Notes under the pieces: generated by a model
The model's input: only the letters and a program-made list of their open reading frames with translations
The model's database searches: none
Told to the model about the DNA's origin: nothing
Assembly: GCA_021161765.1 (NCBI GenBank)
Contig: JAGGZZ010000142.1
Location: 1 to 13,060, forward strand
Reading direction: 5' to 3'
DNA from: Candidatus Methanophagales archaeon
GTDB taxonomy: Archaea > Halobacteriota > Syntropharchaeia > Alkanophagales > Methanospirareceae
DNA length: 13,060 nt
Shown: positions 1 through 6,894 of the stretch, piece by piece
Layout of the letters: the number at the start of each line of letters is the position of its first letter
How positions within the stretch are numbered: the stretch's first letter is position 1
Translations under genes and position numbers: made by a program

Positions 1-39
1 CTCGCACTTCTGTATAGTATACGCGGAAAGAAGAAGGAA

Positions 40-666
40 CTAATCAGAAAAATATGAAAATCGGCGTTTATGTATGCTCGACTTTATCTCAACGAGGATA
101 TGCTCCCCGTCTTTTACAATCAAATCAACTTCTACTTTCGACGGGTGTCCGAAGACAGTACCTTCTTCATCGTTAGTAATCCATCTTTCCACCTCACCGC
201 CAAAATACTGTTCCACAATGCTTTTCATACCTTCTCTGAAAGATTGCTCGCTGAAAATACCCCATCTTGAGCCCAAAGCCTCTATCTTCAGGTCTAATCC
301 CTTTAACATCCTGCCATGCTCGTCAAAACGTTTACTATGTTCCTTCAGAGTCAAGAGAATCCCCTCGAACTTGCGATCATGCTCCTCAAAGCGCCTACTG
401 TGTTCCTCCAGTGTAGCTAAAATCTTCTCGAACTTGCGGTCATGTTCCTCAAAGCGCCTACTATGTTCCTCCAGCCTGCCCAAAATCTCATCAAATTTCC
501 GGTCGTGCTCCTCCAACCTGCCTAAAATCTCATCGAACCTACAATCGTGCTCCTCCAGCCGTTCAAGAACCTCTTTAAAACCCACAAGCCCGGCTACGCT
601 CATCCTGAACTCCCGGTCTTCTCCAAGTAACGTAAGAATCCTGCTCTTCAATTCTGCTTCTGCCAT
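40..666 (-). CDS. DUF3782-like coiled-coil protein with truncated PD-(D/E)XK-like nuclease end
   Basis: This encodes 208 residues. Residues about 36-105 are a coiled coil made of internal repeats (units of the type LEEHDRKFDEILGR), seen in the DNA as two 63-bp and two 42-bp direct repeats. After it comes a globular part with D181 and E193-x-K195 in EVDLIVKDGEHILVEIKSS, the layout of a PD-(D/E)XK nuclease fold. Archaeal proteins with this order (DUF3782 type, from memory) have unknown function and usually continue for 40 or more residues after the ExK motif. Here the frame stops 13 residues after K195. Removing one base near 68-74 restores a family-like HKADFHIF and leaves the frame open to the window edge, so the end may be frameshifted. 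The ATG at 666 lies 30-40 bp below a TATA box (695-705). Gene recognition is fair; nuclease activity is inferred and uncertain. Confidence 0.65.
   Translation of the reverse strand: MAEAELKSRILTLLGEDREFRMSVAGLVGFKEVLERLEEHDCRFDEILGRLEEHDRKFDEILGRLEEHSRRFEEHDRKFEKILATLEEHSRRFEEHDRKFEGILLTLKEHSKRFDEHGRMLKGLDLKIEALGSRWGIFSEQSFREGMKSIVEQYFGGEVERWITNDEEGTVFGHPSKVEVDLIVKDGEHILVEIKSSIHKRRFSYFSD
364..560 (-). repeat. In-gene 63-bp and 42-bp direct repeats coding for coiled-coil units
   Basis: The strings beginning ctcgaacttgcg at 364 and 427 start two near-identical 63-bp units. Two related 42-bp units follow. All lengths are multiples of 21 bp (7 codons), which matches heptad-based coiled-coil expansion and contraction without loss of frame. 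Confidence 0.8.
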
Positions 667-694
667 TTCTTTATTCCTCTTTTGTTTTTGTATT

Positions 695-747
695 GTATAT
701 AAAGTATAACTACCTTCTATTTGAGGACACGGATTTACACAGATTTA
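695..747 (-). promoter_or_regulatory. TATA box plus decamer repeat module upstream of the DUF3782-like gene
   Basis: On the minus strand GTTATACTTTATATAC (complement of 695-710) is a good archaeal TATA region 30-45 bp before the ATG at 666. It is immediately preceded by the iterated ACACAGATTTACAC-type element. The 16 bases gtatataaagtataac (plus-strand reading) and much of the flanking 30 bp recur at 11565-11617 upstream of the radical SAM gene. Confidence 0.5.
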
Positions 748-833
748 CACGGATTTTTTTCTTTTGCCGTTGGGCTGATGGCATATTTTTAACGGCATTG
801 CTCGTTTCATCTTGTCTGTGTTAATCTGTGTCA
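725..833. repeat. Inverted pair of 10-bp-period elements (725-752 and 815-833)
   Basis: The left arm has three decamers of the form ACGGATTTAC / ACAGATTTAC / ACGGATT. The right arm reads tctgtgttaatctgtgt, the opposite orientation. Between them lies a smaller stem, GCCGTT / AACGGC. No gene fits this gap (667-888). Confidence 0.7.
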
Positions 834-856
834 ACAATTTATTTGTATTTAAATTA

Positions 857-874
857 AATTTTAAATTTAAAATT
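857..874. repeat. AT-only 18-bp perfect palindrome at the 3' end of hdrA
   Basis: aattttaaatttaaaatt is self-complementary and lies about 15 bp after the hdrA stop. The minus-strand transcript would be A/U only with U-runs, so it may act in transcript ending. This is inference from position and composition. Confidence 0.35.
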
Positions 875-888
875 AAAACGGTTTGCAT

Positions 889-2937
889 TCATGTCATCAC
901 CTCTATCTGTGCATATATCTGCTCATCCTTGAAGTGCCGCATTGATATTGCTCCGGAAGGACATACAGACCCGCAAGAACCACAACCCTTGCATACCACT
1001 TCATTCACACGCATTACCCCTGCTTCGAGCGAGAGGGCATCAAACGGGCAGATTGCTTCGCAAGTTCCACATCCCACGCAGATACTCTCATTTACACTTG
1101 CTACTAACGGCTCTACCTCCACTTCACCGCGCATCAGCGGTATTGAAGCTCGTATTGCCGCACCAACCGCCTGTGCAACGCTATCGGGAATATCCTTTGG
1201 TGACTGGCAGCATCCCGCGATGAAAATACCCTCTGTGAAGGTATCAAGAGGACGGAGTTTGGGATGCGCCTCTAAGAAGAACCCATCTCCACTTCTCGTG
1301 ATCTTCAATATTTTAGCGAGTTCTCCTGCGTCTCTTCTTGGCACGATTGCATTCGCCAGAACTACCAAATCAGCTTCTATTTCTATCCTTTCACTCCCGC
1401 TTACCGTCCTTACTATCACTTTATCATCCCCTTCGCTCCGCTTTATCACCTCCACTTCGTCTTCGAGCTCCTTTCTTATGTATTCCACCCCCTCCTTTTT
1501 CACACGATTATAAAACTCTTCAAATCCTTTTCCATACGCCCTCATATCATTGTAGATTATCCTGACCCTCGCATCCGGTATTTTATCACGTACCAGATGC
1601 GCCTGTTTCGCTATGTACATGCAGCACACTCGAGAGCAGTATTCGTTCCTTTTTGAGGTTTGAGGTTTGAGGTTTGAGGATTTTGCATCCTGTATCCTGT
1701 ATCCTGTATCCTGCATCCTTCCACTTTCCACGCTACCCCCTCTCTCCCGTGAACCAACGCAAGAGATAAAAACCACTTCTTTTGGCTCCTTGCCATTTAT
1801 TATAATCTTACCACCAGTAGGACCCGAAGCAACCGAAAGCCGTTCAAACTCTAAACCCGTCAGAACCTCATCGTACTTATAGCCATACGCCGGTCTTTCC
1901 ACAGGGTCGAGCAATTCGTATCCCGTTGCAACCACTATCGTCCCTACTTCTATTTCTATCTCTTCCTCGTGCTGCTCAAAATCAATCGCATCTGCGGGGC
2001 ACGCTTCTTTACACGCTGGATATTTGCCACATTTCCCTTTTGTTATGTATAGGCAACGTTCTGCATCTACGGTATAAGCCAGAGGAACGGCTTGAGGAAA
2101 AGGAACATATATCGCACTTCTTTTCCCCAATCCTGCGTCAAATTCATTTGGGATTCTTCCACGAAGCAGACATGCATTTGCACATTCACCGCAACCCGTG
2201 CATTTATGCTCATCCACGTATCGGGGTTTCTTCCCTATCTTCACCTCATAGTTCCCTATATATCCCTTTACTTCCTTCACCTCGGAATACGTGAACAACT
2301 GGACGTTCTTGTGCCTTTCTGCTTCCACCATCTTCGGTGAGAGAATGCAAGCCGAGCAATCTAAAGTCGGGAACGTTTTGTCAAGTTGAGCCATGTGCCC
2401 GCCGATCGAAGGCTCTTTCTCTACTAAATACGTCTCAAATCCCTTGTCCGCGATCTCAAGAGCTGCATAGATTCCTGCTATTCCCCCTCCTATCACCAGC
2501 GCTCTTGGTATAACGCTTACTTTCTTCCTCTCTAAAGGTTCTAGCAATGCCGCCTTAGCTACTGCCGAAGCAACTAAATCTTTCGCCTTCTCTGTTGCTC
2601 CTTTAAGGTGTACCCAGGCGCATTGCTCTCGTATATTTGCCATCTCGAAACAATATGGATTCAAGCCCGCATCGGCACACGCATTTCTAAATGTGGGCTC
2701 ATGCATCCTCGGCGAGCAGGAGGCAACAACCACGCGGTTCAATCCATACTCCTTTATATCGCTTTTTATCAATTCCTGACCCGGGTCTGAGCACATATAC
2801 TGGTAATCTCGCGCAACGACTACGCAGGGTAAACCCTTCGCAAACTCCGCCACTGCTTTAACATCTACCGCCGCTGCTATATTCACGCCACAATGGCAGA
2901 TATAAACACCCGTGCGAATAGTTTCCATTCTATTCAA
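889..2937 (-). CDS. hdrA: CoB-CoM heterodisulfide reductase subunit A (HdrA)
   Basis: HdrA is the FAD and iron-sulfur subunit that bifurcates electrons to heterodisulfide and ferredoxin in methanogens and related archaea; it is cytoplasmic. The N-terminal GVYICHCGVNI block, CSPRMHEPTF, and the FAD-binding GGGIAG followed by TLDCSACILSPKM are all visible. A CTGCGECANAC cluster motif, a second cysteine set (C-x7-C-x5-C-x3-C), the CVGSR / YCSRVCC block and the C-terminal CCQSPKDIPDSVAQA region follow. The end is a two-cluster ferredoxin domain with CVGCGTCEAICP and CKGCGSCGSVCP. At 682 residues it is slightly long because about 30 residues (399-429), coded by heptamer repeats, sit between C393 and C434. 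No hdrB, hdrC or mvhD is adjacent. The ATG at 2937 (Met1) or 2928 (Met4) could be the start; a TATA box at 2952-2959 favours Met4 on a nearly leaderless transcript. Confidence 0.95.
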   Translation of the reverse strand: MNRMETIRTGVYICHCGVNIAAAVDVKAVAEFAKGLPCVVVARDYQYMCSDPGQELIKSDIKEYGLNRVVVASCSPRMHEPTFRNACADAGLNPYCFEMANIREQCAWVHLKGATEKAKDLVASAVAKAALLEPLERKKVSVIPRALVIGGGIAGIYAALEIADKGFETYLVEKEPSIGGHMAQLDKTFPTLDCSACILSPKMVEAERHKNVQLFTYSEVKEVKGYIGNYEVKIGKKPRYVDEHKCTGCGECANACLLRGRIPNEFDAGLGKRSAIYVPFPQAVPLAYTVDAERCLYITKGKCGKYPACKEACPADAIDFEQHEEEIEIEVGTIVVATGYELLDPVERPAYGYKYDEVLTGLEFERLSVASGPTGGKIIINGKEPKEVVFISCVGSRERGGSVESGRMQDTGYRIQDAKSSNLKPQTSKRNEYCSRVCCMYIAKQAHLVRDKIPDARVRIIYNDMRAYGKGFEEFYNRVKKEGVEYIRKELEDEVEVIKRSEGDDKVIVRTVSGSERIEIEADLVVLANAIVPRRDAGELAKILKITRSGDGFFLEAHPKLRPLDTFTEGIFIAGCCQSPKDIPDSVAQAVGAAIRASIPLMRGEVEVEPLVASVNESICVGCGTCEAICPFDALSLEAGVMRVNEVVCKGCGSCGSVCPSGAISMRHFKDEQIYAQIEVMT
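1652..1719. repeat. Two heptanucleotide tandem arrays inside hdrA
   Basis: TTTGAGG is repeated four times at 1652-1679, and ATCCTGT-type units about four to five times at 1687-1719 (the last ones vary). Read on the minus strand they code in frame for part of residues 407-429 of HdrA. Both arrays have a 7-bp period, which is not a multiple of 3. Confidence 0.9.
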
Positions 2938-2949
2938 TATTCCAACCGT

Positions 2950-2961
2950 AAGATATAAAAG
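2950..2961 (-). promoter_or_regulatory. Probable TATA box of hdrA
   Basis: Minus strand TCTTTTATATCTT lies 15-24 bp before the ATG at 2937. With the usual archaeal TATA-to-start distance of about 25 bp, transcription would begin near 2930. That suggests a leaderless mRNA starting at Met4 (2928). Confidence 0.5.
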
Positions 2962-3037
2962 ATATTCGTTTTTTTCGAGCTAATTAGCACATTAAAAATA
3001 ACAAGCAACAATACTTTTAACAGGAATTGGTATCGAA

Positions 3038-3859
3038 ATGCCAGCAAGAGGAAAGGACAGAATAAAATTTCTGGGGACTGCGGGTGCGAGATTCGTAATG
3101 ATAACGCAGTTTCGGTCCTCTGCTGGTACGGTTCTTAGCTTAAAAGGCACGAACATCCTTATAGACCCGGGTCCAGGCACGCTGGTACGATTCGCATCCT
3201 GCAAGCCGAAACTCAACCCCGCTAAGTTGCATGCGATTATCTTAACCCATAAGCATTTAGACCACTCTAATGACGTGAATGTGATGATAGAAGCGATGAC
3301 CGAAGGGGGTTTCAAACCACGAGGTGTGCTTCTGTGCCCAAACGATGCTCTGTCTGACGAAGGAGATGCGGTTATTTTGAACTATTATAAACATCTCCTT
3401 GATAGGGTAGAAGTGATGACCGAAGGAGGCAACTACTCAATCGGTCAAATTGAGATAAACACGCCTAAAAGGCATGTGCATGGCGTGGAAACGTATGGAT
3501 TGAACATAAAAGAAAGGGGGGCAAAAAGGACAAAAGTCTCTTTTCTCGTAGATACGCTCTATTTTGATGGTTTAGCGAATTATTACGACGGAGAAGTGCT
3601 CGTGATGAACGTGGCGATGTATGAAAAACGAGAAGGAGTGAACCATCTGTGTGTGAACGATGCGAGAACGATTATAGAAACCAGAAAACAGAAGCCAAAT
3701 GTCGTAATCCTCACGCATTTCGGTATGACCATGCTTAGAAACAAACCGTGGGAAATAGCAAAACGGCTAAGCGAAGAGACAGGTGTGGATGTGATAGCGG
3801 CACATGACGGTATGGAATTTGAGCTGGATGAATATAGTCATTCCAGTAATAAATTGTAA
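3038..3859 (+). CDS. MBL-fold (metallo-beta-lactamase superfamily) metal-dependent hydrolase
   Basis: This 273-residue protein carries the metal-binding signature THKHLDH, giving H71, H73, D75 and H76. Later blocks that fit the fold are RHVHGV, FLVDT, LTHFGM and AAHDGM. Length and layout are those of stand-alone MBL hydrolases of the RNase Z/PhnP-like type. The substrate cannot be told from sequence, and the RNase Z exosite was not recognised. The gene is divergent from hdrA across a 100-bp gap. No strong ribosome binding site precedes the ATG at 3038 (only a weak AGGA). The last codons and stop lie inside a 48-bp repeat (3851-3898), so the C-terminal tail may have been replaced by repeat sequence. 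Fold assignment is confident; role is unknown. Confidence 0.85.
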   Translation: MPARGKDRIKFLGTAGARFVMITQFRSSAGTVLSLKGTNILIDPGPGTLVRFASCKPKLNPAKLHAIILTHKHLDHSNDVNVMIEAMTEGGFKPRGVLLCPNDALSDEGDAVILNYYKHLLDRVEVMTEGGNYSIGQIEINTPKRHVHGVETYGLNIKERGAKRTKVSFLVDTLYFDGLANYYDGEVLVMNVAMYEKREGVNHLCVNDARTIIETRKQKPNVVILTHFGMTMLRNKPWEIAKRLSEETGVDVIAAHDGMEFELDEYSHSSNKL

Positions 3860-3898
3860 TTAATAAACCACGAGATTTCACGAGATTAACACAAGAAA
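3851..3898 (+). repeat. 48-bp repeat overlapping the MBL gene stop (copy A)
   Basis: This matches the reverse complement of 11864-11911 at 46 of 48 positions. It includes the last codons of the MBL gene and a decamer-type element (ACGAGATTTC / ACGAGATTAAC). In both copies it lies at the 3' side of a gene and reads in the same direction as that gene. Confidence 0.85.
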
Positions 3899-3990
3899 TG
3901 GTAGTTAATAGAGAATAAAATCACTAATATAACGCTGAAACTTGATTATTATTATTGTTTTCTCGTGGAAATCTGTGTAATCTTGTGGTT
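3866..3990. repeat. Inverted pair of decamer elements between MBL and cofG
   Basis: The left arm is at 3866-3895 (aaccacgagatttcacgaga...) and the right arm at 3957-3990 (...aatcttgtggtt). They face each other across about 60 bp of AT-rich DNA in the convergent gap 3860-4032. They could base-pair in the RNA, but the match is imperfect. Confidence 0.75.
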
Positions 3991-4032
3991 AATAATTTTC
4001 GAAATTTTTTTAGCGGTTTGCTTTTCGGTTAT

Positions 4033-5058
4033 CTAAACCACCAAACCGCTTTTAGACTCCTTCCTCCTCAAGCCATCTTCATCCGCATATTTCTCTATCA
4101 ATGGTTTTAGCTCCTCGCTATACCATCCCTTTTCGATATATCGGGGGTATATCGGCAATCTTCCTCTTAATTCAAAAGGAGCAATTGCTTTCCTCAGTTC
4201 CTCCTCTTTTGGCCACGGTGATTCGGGGTTTATATAATCAATGGTCCTTTCCGATATCCCACCTAAATCCGATGCCCCCAGTTCTATTAGTACCCTAGGC
4301 GCAGTCAAATTTGGCGGGACCTGTATCGCTATTTCATCAGGCAATATCTCTCGCGCTGCACGGACAACTTCCTTCATGTCCTCAAAGCTCGGCGGGCTCT
4401 CGTTCCACATCGGCGTGAGCGGCTTGGGAATGAAAGGCTGAATAATGACTTCCTGTATATGCCCGTATTTCCTGTGCAGCGATTTTATAGCATGCAAGGA
4501 GCGAATACGATCTTGTGGGTTTTCTCCTATCCCGACCAACAAGCCAGTAGTAAAAGGTATTTCGAGTTTTCCCGCTTCCGCTATCATTTTCAATCGCTCT
4601 GCCGGGATTTTTCCCGGTGAGTTCCTGTGCGCTTCGAGTTCTGCTGCGGTGGTTTCGAGCATCAAGCCCATTGAGGCATTCAGGTCTCGCAGCACGGTTA
4701 GCTCTTCACGACTCAGCACGCCCAGATTACAGTGTGGAAGCAATCCATGCTTTATCGCAAGTTTGCATAGCTCTCGCGTGTATTCAACAAGCGAGGAATG
4801 ACCTGAGTCAAGAATCGCTTTTTTGAAGTAAGAAGAAAGATTTGGTTTTGCGAGTTCCGGCTTCTCACCAGCAGTAAAAAGAGCTTCTGTTGCTGCTCCT
4901 TTTGCTTTCGCGAGCGCTAAAAAATCGTTCATGCTTATTAAATACGCATCGTCAGGGCTGCGAGCTCGGAACACGCAGTAGTCGCATGCATTCCGACTTA
5001 CGTTCGTCACCGGGATAAAAACATTTTTAGAGAAGGTAACGACGCAATTGTTTTTCAT
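4033..5058 (-). CDS. cofG: FO synthase subunit 1 (CofG-like radical SAM) with Cys-to-Ser change
   Basis: CofG, with CofH, builds the 8-hydroxy-5-deazaflavin ring (FO) of coenzyme F420. The 341-residue length and the sequence are those of the family: FSKNVFIPVTNVxRNxCxYC near the N-terminus, then CNLGVLSREEL, GLMLETTA, TTGLLVGIGE, IIQPFIPKP, VPPNLTAP and DLGGIS. The radical SAM motif should be C-x3-C-x2-C, but the first position is Ser21 (codon AGT, complement of 4996-4998), followed by C25 and C28. A single base change from TGT would explain it. The enzyme may be inactive, use an unusual ligand, or carry a sequencing error. No cofH lies in the window. A TATA box (ccttttataacc, 5081-5092) sits 23-34 bp upstream, next to a decamer element. 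Confidence 0.88.
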   Translation of the reverse strand: MKNNCVVTFSKNVFIPVTNVSRNACDYCVFRARSPDDAYLISMNDFLALAKAKGAATEALFTAGEKPELAKPNLSSYFKKAILDSGHSSLVEYTRELCKLAIKHGLLPHCNLGVLSREELTVLRDLNASMGLMLETTAAELEAHRNSPGKIPAERLKMIAEAGKLEIPFTTGLLVGIGENPQDRIRSLHAIKSLHRKYGHIQEVIIQPFIPKPLTPMWNESPPSFEDMKEVVRAAREILPDEIAIQVPPNLTAPRVLIELGASDLGGISERTIDYINPESPWPKEEELRKAIAPFELRGRLPIYPRYIEKGWYSEELKPLIEKYADEDGLRRKESKSGLVV

Positions 5059-5080
5059 TTCTTCTTTCGTGTTGTTTAGC

Positions 5081-5092
5081 TCCTTTTATAAC
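5081..5092 (-). promoter_or_regulatory. TATA box of cofG at the edge of a decamer element
   Basis: Minus strand GGTTATAAAAGG lies 23-34 bp before the cofG ATG (5058). The GGTT is shared with the end of the repeat element that begins AACCACAAGATT at 5090. Confidence 0.55.
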
Positions 5093-5163
5093 CACAAGAT
5101 TACACAGATTTCCACGAGAAAGTTAATTTTCTCGTGTCCATCTTGTAAAATCTCGCGGTTTTT
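5090..5163. repeat. Inverted pair of decamer elements forming a hairpin between cofG and tyrA
   Basis: The arms at 5090-5121 and 5128-5160 face each other with a 6-base loop. The inner 9 bp (CACGAGAAA / TTTCTCGTG) are perfect and the outer part is imperfect. It sits in a divergent promoter gap, so it could affect transcription of both genes. Confidence 0.75.
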
Positions 5164-5181
5164 CTATTTCGGCTATACAAG

Positions 5182-5202
5182 TACTTAAATCTTTTAAAAA
5201 AT
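5182..5202 (+). promoter_or_regulatory. AT-rich candidate promoter of the prephenate dehydrogenase gene
   Basis: Contains tacttaaatc and ttttaaaaaa, TATA-like, about 75-90 bp before the ATG at 5273. A second candidate, aatataag near 5229, is closer. The sequence does not decide between them. Confidence 0.3.
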
Positions 5203-5272
5203 AGAACGATAACCAGAAAAGATAATAGAATATAAGAGACATTAAACTTTTATCAAAAAGAGAGTGATTCAG

Positions 5273-6223
5273 ATGAAAGTCACGATAATAGGCGGAGCAG
5301 GTGGGATGGGGAGATGGTTCGCCGGGTTTTTCGCCGGAAACGACGTTGAGGTGCGGATAGTAGACAAAAGCCCCGAAACGGAGGCGATTGCAAACCAAAT
5401 AGGCGTGGCATTCTCGAATACGGATATTCTAAACGTTACGGAAGGCGAAGCGGTGGTAAACGAAGAGATTGTGGATACGGACGTATTGCTCGTCTCGGTG
5501 CCCATAGACATAACGGGACGTGTAATAGAGTGCGTAGGACCGAAGATGCATGAAGATTCGCTGCTGATGGACATAACGTCAGTAAAAAAAATGCCGGTAG
5601 CGATGATGCAAAAATTTACAACCGCAAGCATCGAAATTCTTGGCACGCATCCTTTGTTCGGTCCCACGGCAAAAAGTATGCGAGGTCAAACGATCATATT
5701 CGTGCCTTCGAGAAAAGGTCCCCTATACGAAAGGATATATGGAATGTTTGAGAGGAACGGTGCCAGAATCGAAGTCTTAACCGCAGAGGAACATGACGAG
5801 ATAATATCGGTAATCCTGGGACTGACACATTTTATCCTGCTCTCATTTGGCATCACGTTAAAGAATCTCGATTTTGATGTTGAACGGTCAAGGAGGTTCA
5901 TGAGTCCGATGTACGAGATAATAATGGATTTCGTGGGTAGACTGTTGCATCAAGACCCGCATTTATACGCGATGATACAGACGAATTTCGAGATGGGCGA
6001 GATACACGAATCTTTTTTGACGGTTGCAAACAGGTTGTATGGGCTGGTATCGGAGGATAAAGTGGATGAATTTGTGGAGGAGATACGGGAAGCGAAAAAG
6101 CATTTTGGAGATACGGAGACAGAAAGAGCGATGACGGATTCGGATAGGGTGATTGAGGAGAAAATAAATCTTTCTTTGGAAAAGAAAACTCTATTAGCAA
6201 ACTTTCACAGAAAGAAAGTTTGA
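5273..6223 (+). CDS. tyrA: Prephenate dehydrogenase (TyrA type)
   Basis: Prephenate dehydrogenase oxidises and decarboxylates prephenate to 4-hydroxyphenylpyruvate in tyrosine synthesis, using NAD(P). The protein (316 residues) starts with a Rossmann motif VTIIGGAGGMGRWF. It continues with VLLVSVPIDIT, MDITSVK and the family-typical GTHPLFGPT, then a helical C-terminal domain. It lacks the chorismate mutase and ACT domains that are fused in some archaeal TyrA proteins. The ATG at 5273 is preferred over the GTG at 5264 because GAGTGAT (5262-5268) is then a ribosome binding site at short spacing. The stop (6221-6223) touches the remnant of a binding-protein gene on the other strand. Confidence is high for the family, slightly lower for exact substrate. 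Confidence 0.88.
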   Translation: MKVTIIGGAGGMGRWFAGFFAGNDVEVRIVDKSPETEAIANQIGVAFSNTDILNVTEGEAVVNEEIVDTDVLLVSVPIDITGRVIECVGPKMHEDSLLMDITSVKKMPVAMMQKFTTASIEILGTHPLFGPTAKSMRGQTIIFVPSRKGPLYERIYGMFERNGARIEVLTAEEHDEIISVILGLTHFILLSFGITLKNLDFDVERSRRFMSPMYEIIMDFVGRLLHQDPHLYAMIQTNFEMGEIHESFLTVANRLYGLVSEDKVDEFVEEIREAKKHFGDTETERAMTDSDRVIEEKINLSLEKKTLLANFHRKKV

Positions 6224-6224
6224 G

Positions 6225-6425
6225 CATTTCTTTGTCCAACGTACCGGCATTCTTCGCCGCTCCCGCTACAATATACACGCCTTCATAGGAGGATGCAGCC
6301 ATCATAGTCGGGGATGCGCCCCATTTGCTTTCAAAGTCTTCCTTGAATTTTGCAACTGCACTGTGGATTGGTCCCGATGGAATAGCAAAAGGACTGAATC
6401 TGCTCTCCTGTATCGAGAAGAATTG
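6225..6425 (-). pseudogene. Remnant of a branched-chain amino-acid-type ABC substrate-binding protein
   Basis: The minus-strand frame reads SPFAIPSGPIHSAVAKF, then FKEDFESKWGASPTMM, ASSYEGVYIVAGAAK and NAGTLDKEML. This is the pattern of the C-terminal half of periplasmic receptors of the LivK/Peripla_BP_6 type. Only about 65 residues remain. There is no start or signal peptide, and the frame runs into the antisense of tyrA on one side and promoter-like DNA on the other. No transporter permease or ATPase gene is near. It is best read as a decayed fragment. It also fills most of the 6224-6546 gap. Confidence 0.65.
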
Positions 6426-6478
6426 GGAAGAAGTCTGAGGGGCTATAAAAGGGGTCTTCGAAACGAAAAAACATTCTC

Positions 6479-6488
6479 TTTTATATAC
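6479..6488 (+). promoter_or_regulatory. TATA box of atpK
   Basis: ttttatatac lies about 60 bp before the ATG at 6547. Transcription would begin near 6508, leaving a leader of about 40 nt that carries the ribosome binding site GAGGTGAT (6529-6536). Confidence 0.5.
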
Positions 6489-6546
6489 CCTAATATAATA
6501 ATATAACCCATAAAATAAAGAAAAGTAAGAGGTGATAGAAAAAGAC

Positions 6547-6882
6547 ATGAAAACGAAATACGCGTTTGCATTTACGCTTTGTTTGCTCGTGCTCTTGCTT
6601 CTTGCAGGGGCGGGAGTCGCATCAGCGCAAGGAGCAACAGCGGCGACAGTAAGTGGAGTCACCGATAACGGATGGATAGCAATAGCAGCAGCCATTACAA
6701 TGGCTGGTGGAGCACTGGGTGCAGGCTGGGCAATATCGGCTACGGGAGTCGCGGCTGCGGGAGCTACGGCGGAGAAGCCAGAGACGTTTGGTCGTGTGCT
6801 GATATTCGTTGCGCTTGCAGAAGCGATTGCCATCTACGGGCTTTTGATCGCGTTTATGCTCTGGACGAAGATTGCAGTATAA
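6547..6882 (+). CDS. atpK: A/V-type ATP synthase proteolipid (subunit K / c)
   Basis: Subunit K forms the membrane rotor ring of the archaeal ATP synthase. The 111-residue product has an N-terminal hydrophobic segment ending in VASA-Q (about residue 27-28), which looks like a cleaved signal peptide. Two membrane helices follow (about 42-73 and 83-106) with the EKPETFGR loop between them. E92 in VALAEAIAIYG is at the position of the ion-carrying carboxylate. The ATG at 6547 is chosen because GAGGTGAT ends 10 bases upstream; the GTG at 6532 overlaps that site. None of the other ATP synthase genes is adjacent, although in many archaea atpK lies inside the operon. The next gene begins 12 bp downstream and may be co-transcribed. 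Confidence 0.9.
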   Translation: MKTKYAFAFTLCLLVLLLLAGAGVASAQGATAATVSGVTDNGWIAIAAAITMAGGALGAGWAISATGVAAAGATAEKPETFGRVLIFVALAEAIAIYGLLIAFMLWTKIAV

Positions 6883-6894
6883 ATATAGCGGTGA

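Noticed and set aside
74..709. Plus-strand frame opposite the DUF3782-like gene
   Set aside because: Its repeats (RSCSSKRLLCS) are the antisense image of the coiled-coil repeats, and it has no domain or start signal of its own.
812..1513. Plus-strand frame of 233 codons opposite hdrA
   Set aside because: It is Ser/Pro/Thr-rich antisense shadow; the minus strand encodes clear HdrA ferredoxin and FAD motifs.
1652..1719. Heptamer arrays as a CRISPR or intergenic microsatellite
   Set aside because: The unit is too short for CRISPR, and the arrays are inside a continuous HdrA frame.
5898..6833. Long minus-strand open frame of 311 codons
   Set aside because: It runs antisense through atpK and tyrA and has low-complexity Ala/Ser/Pro stretches there. 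Only its middle part (6225-6425) shows protein-like sequence, which I list as a relic.
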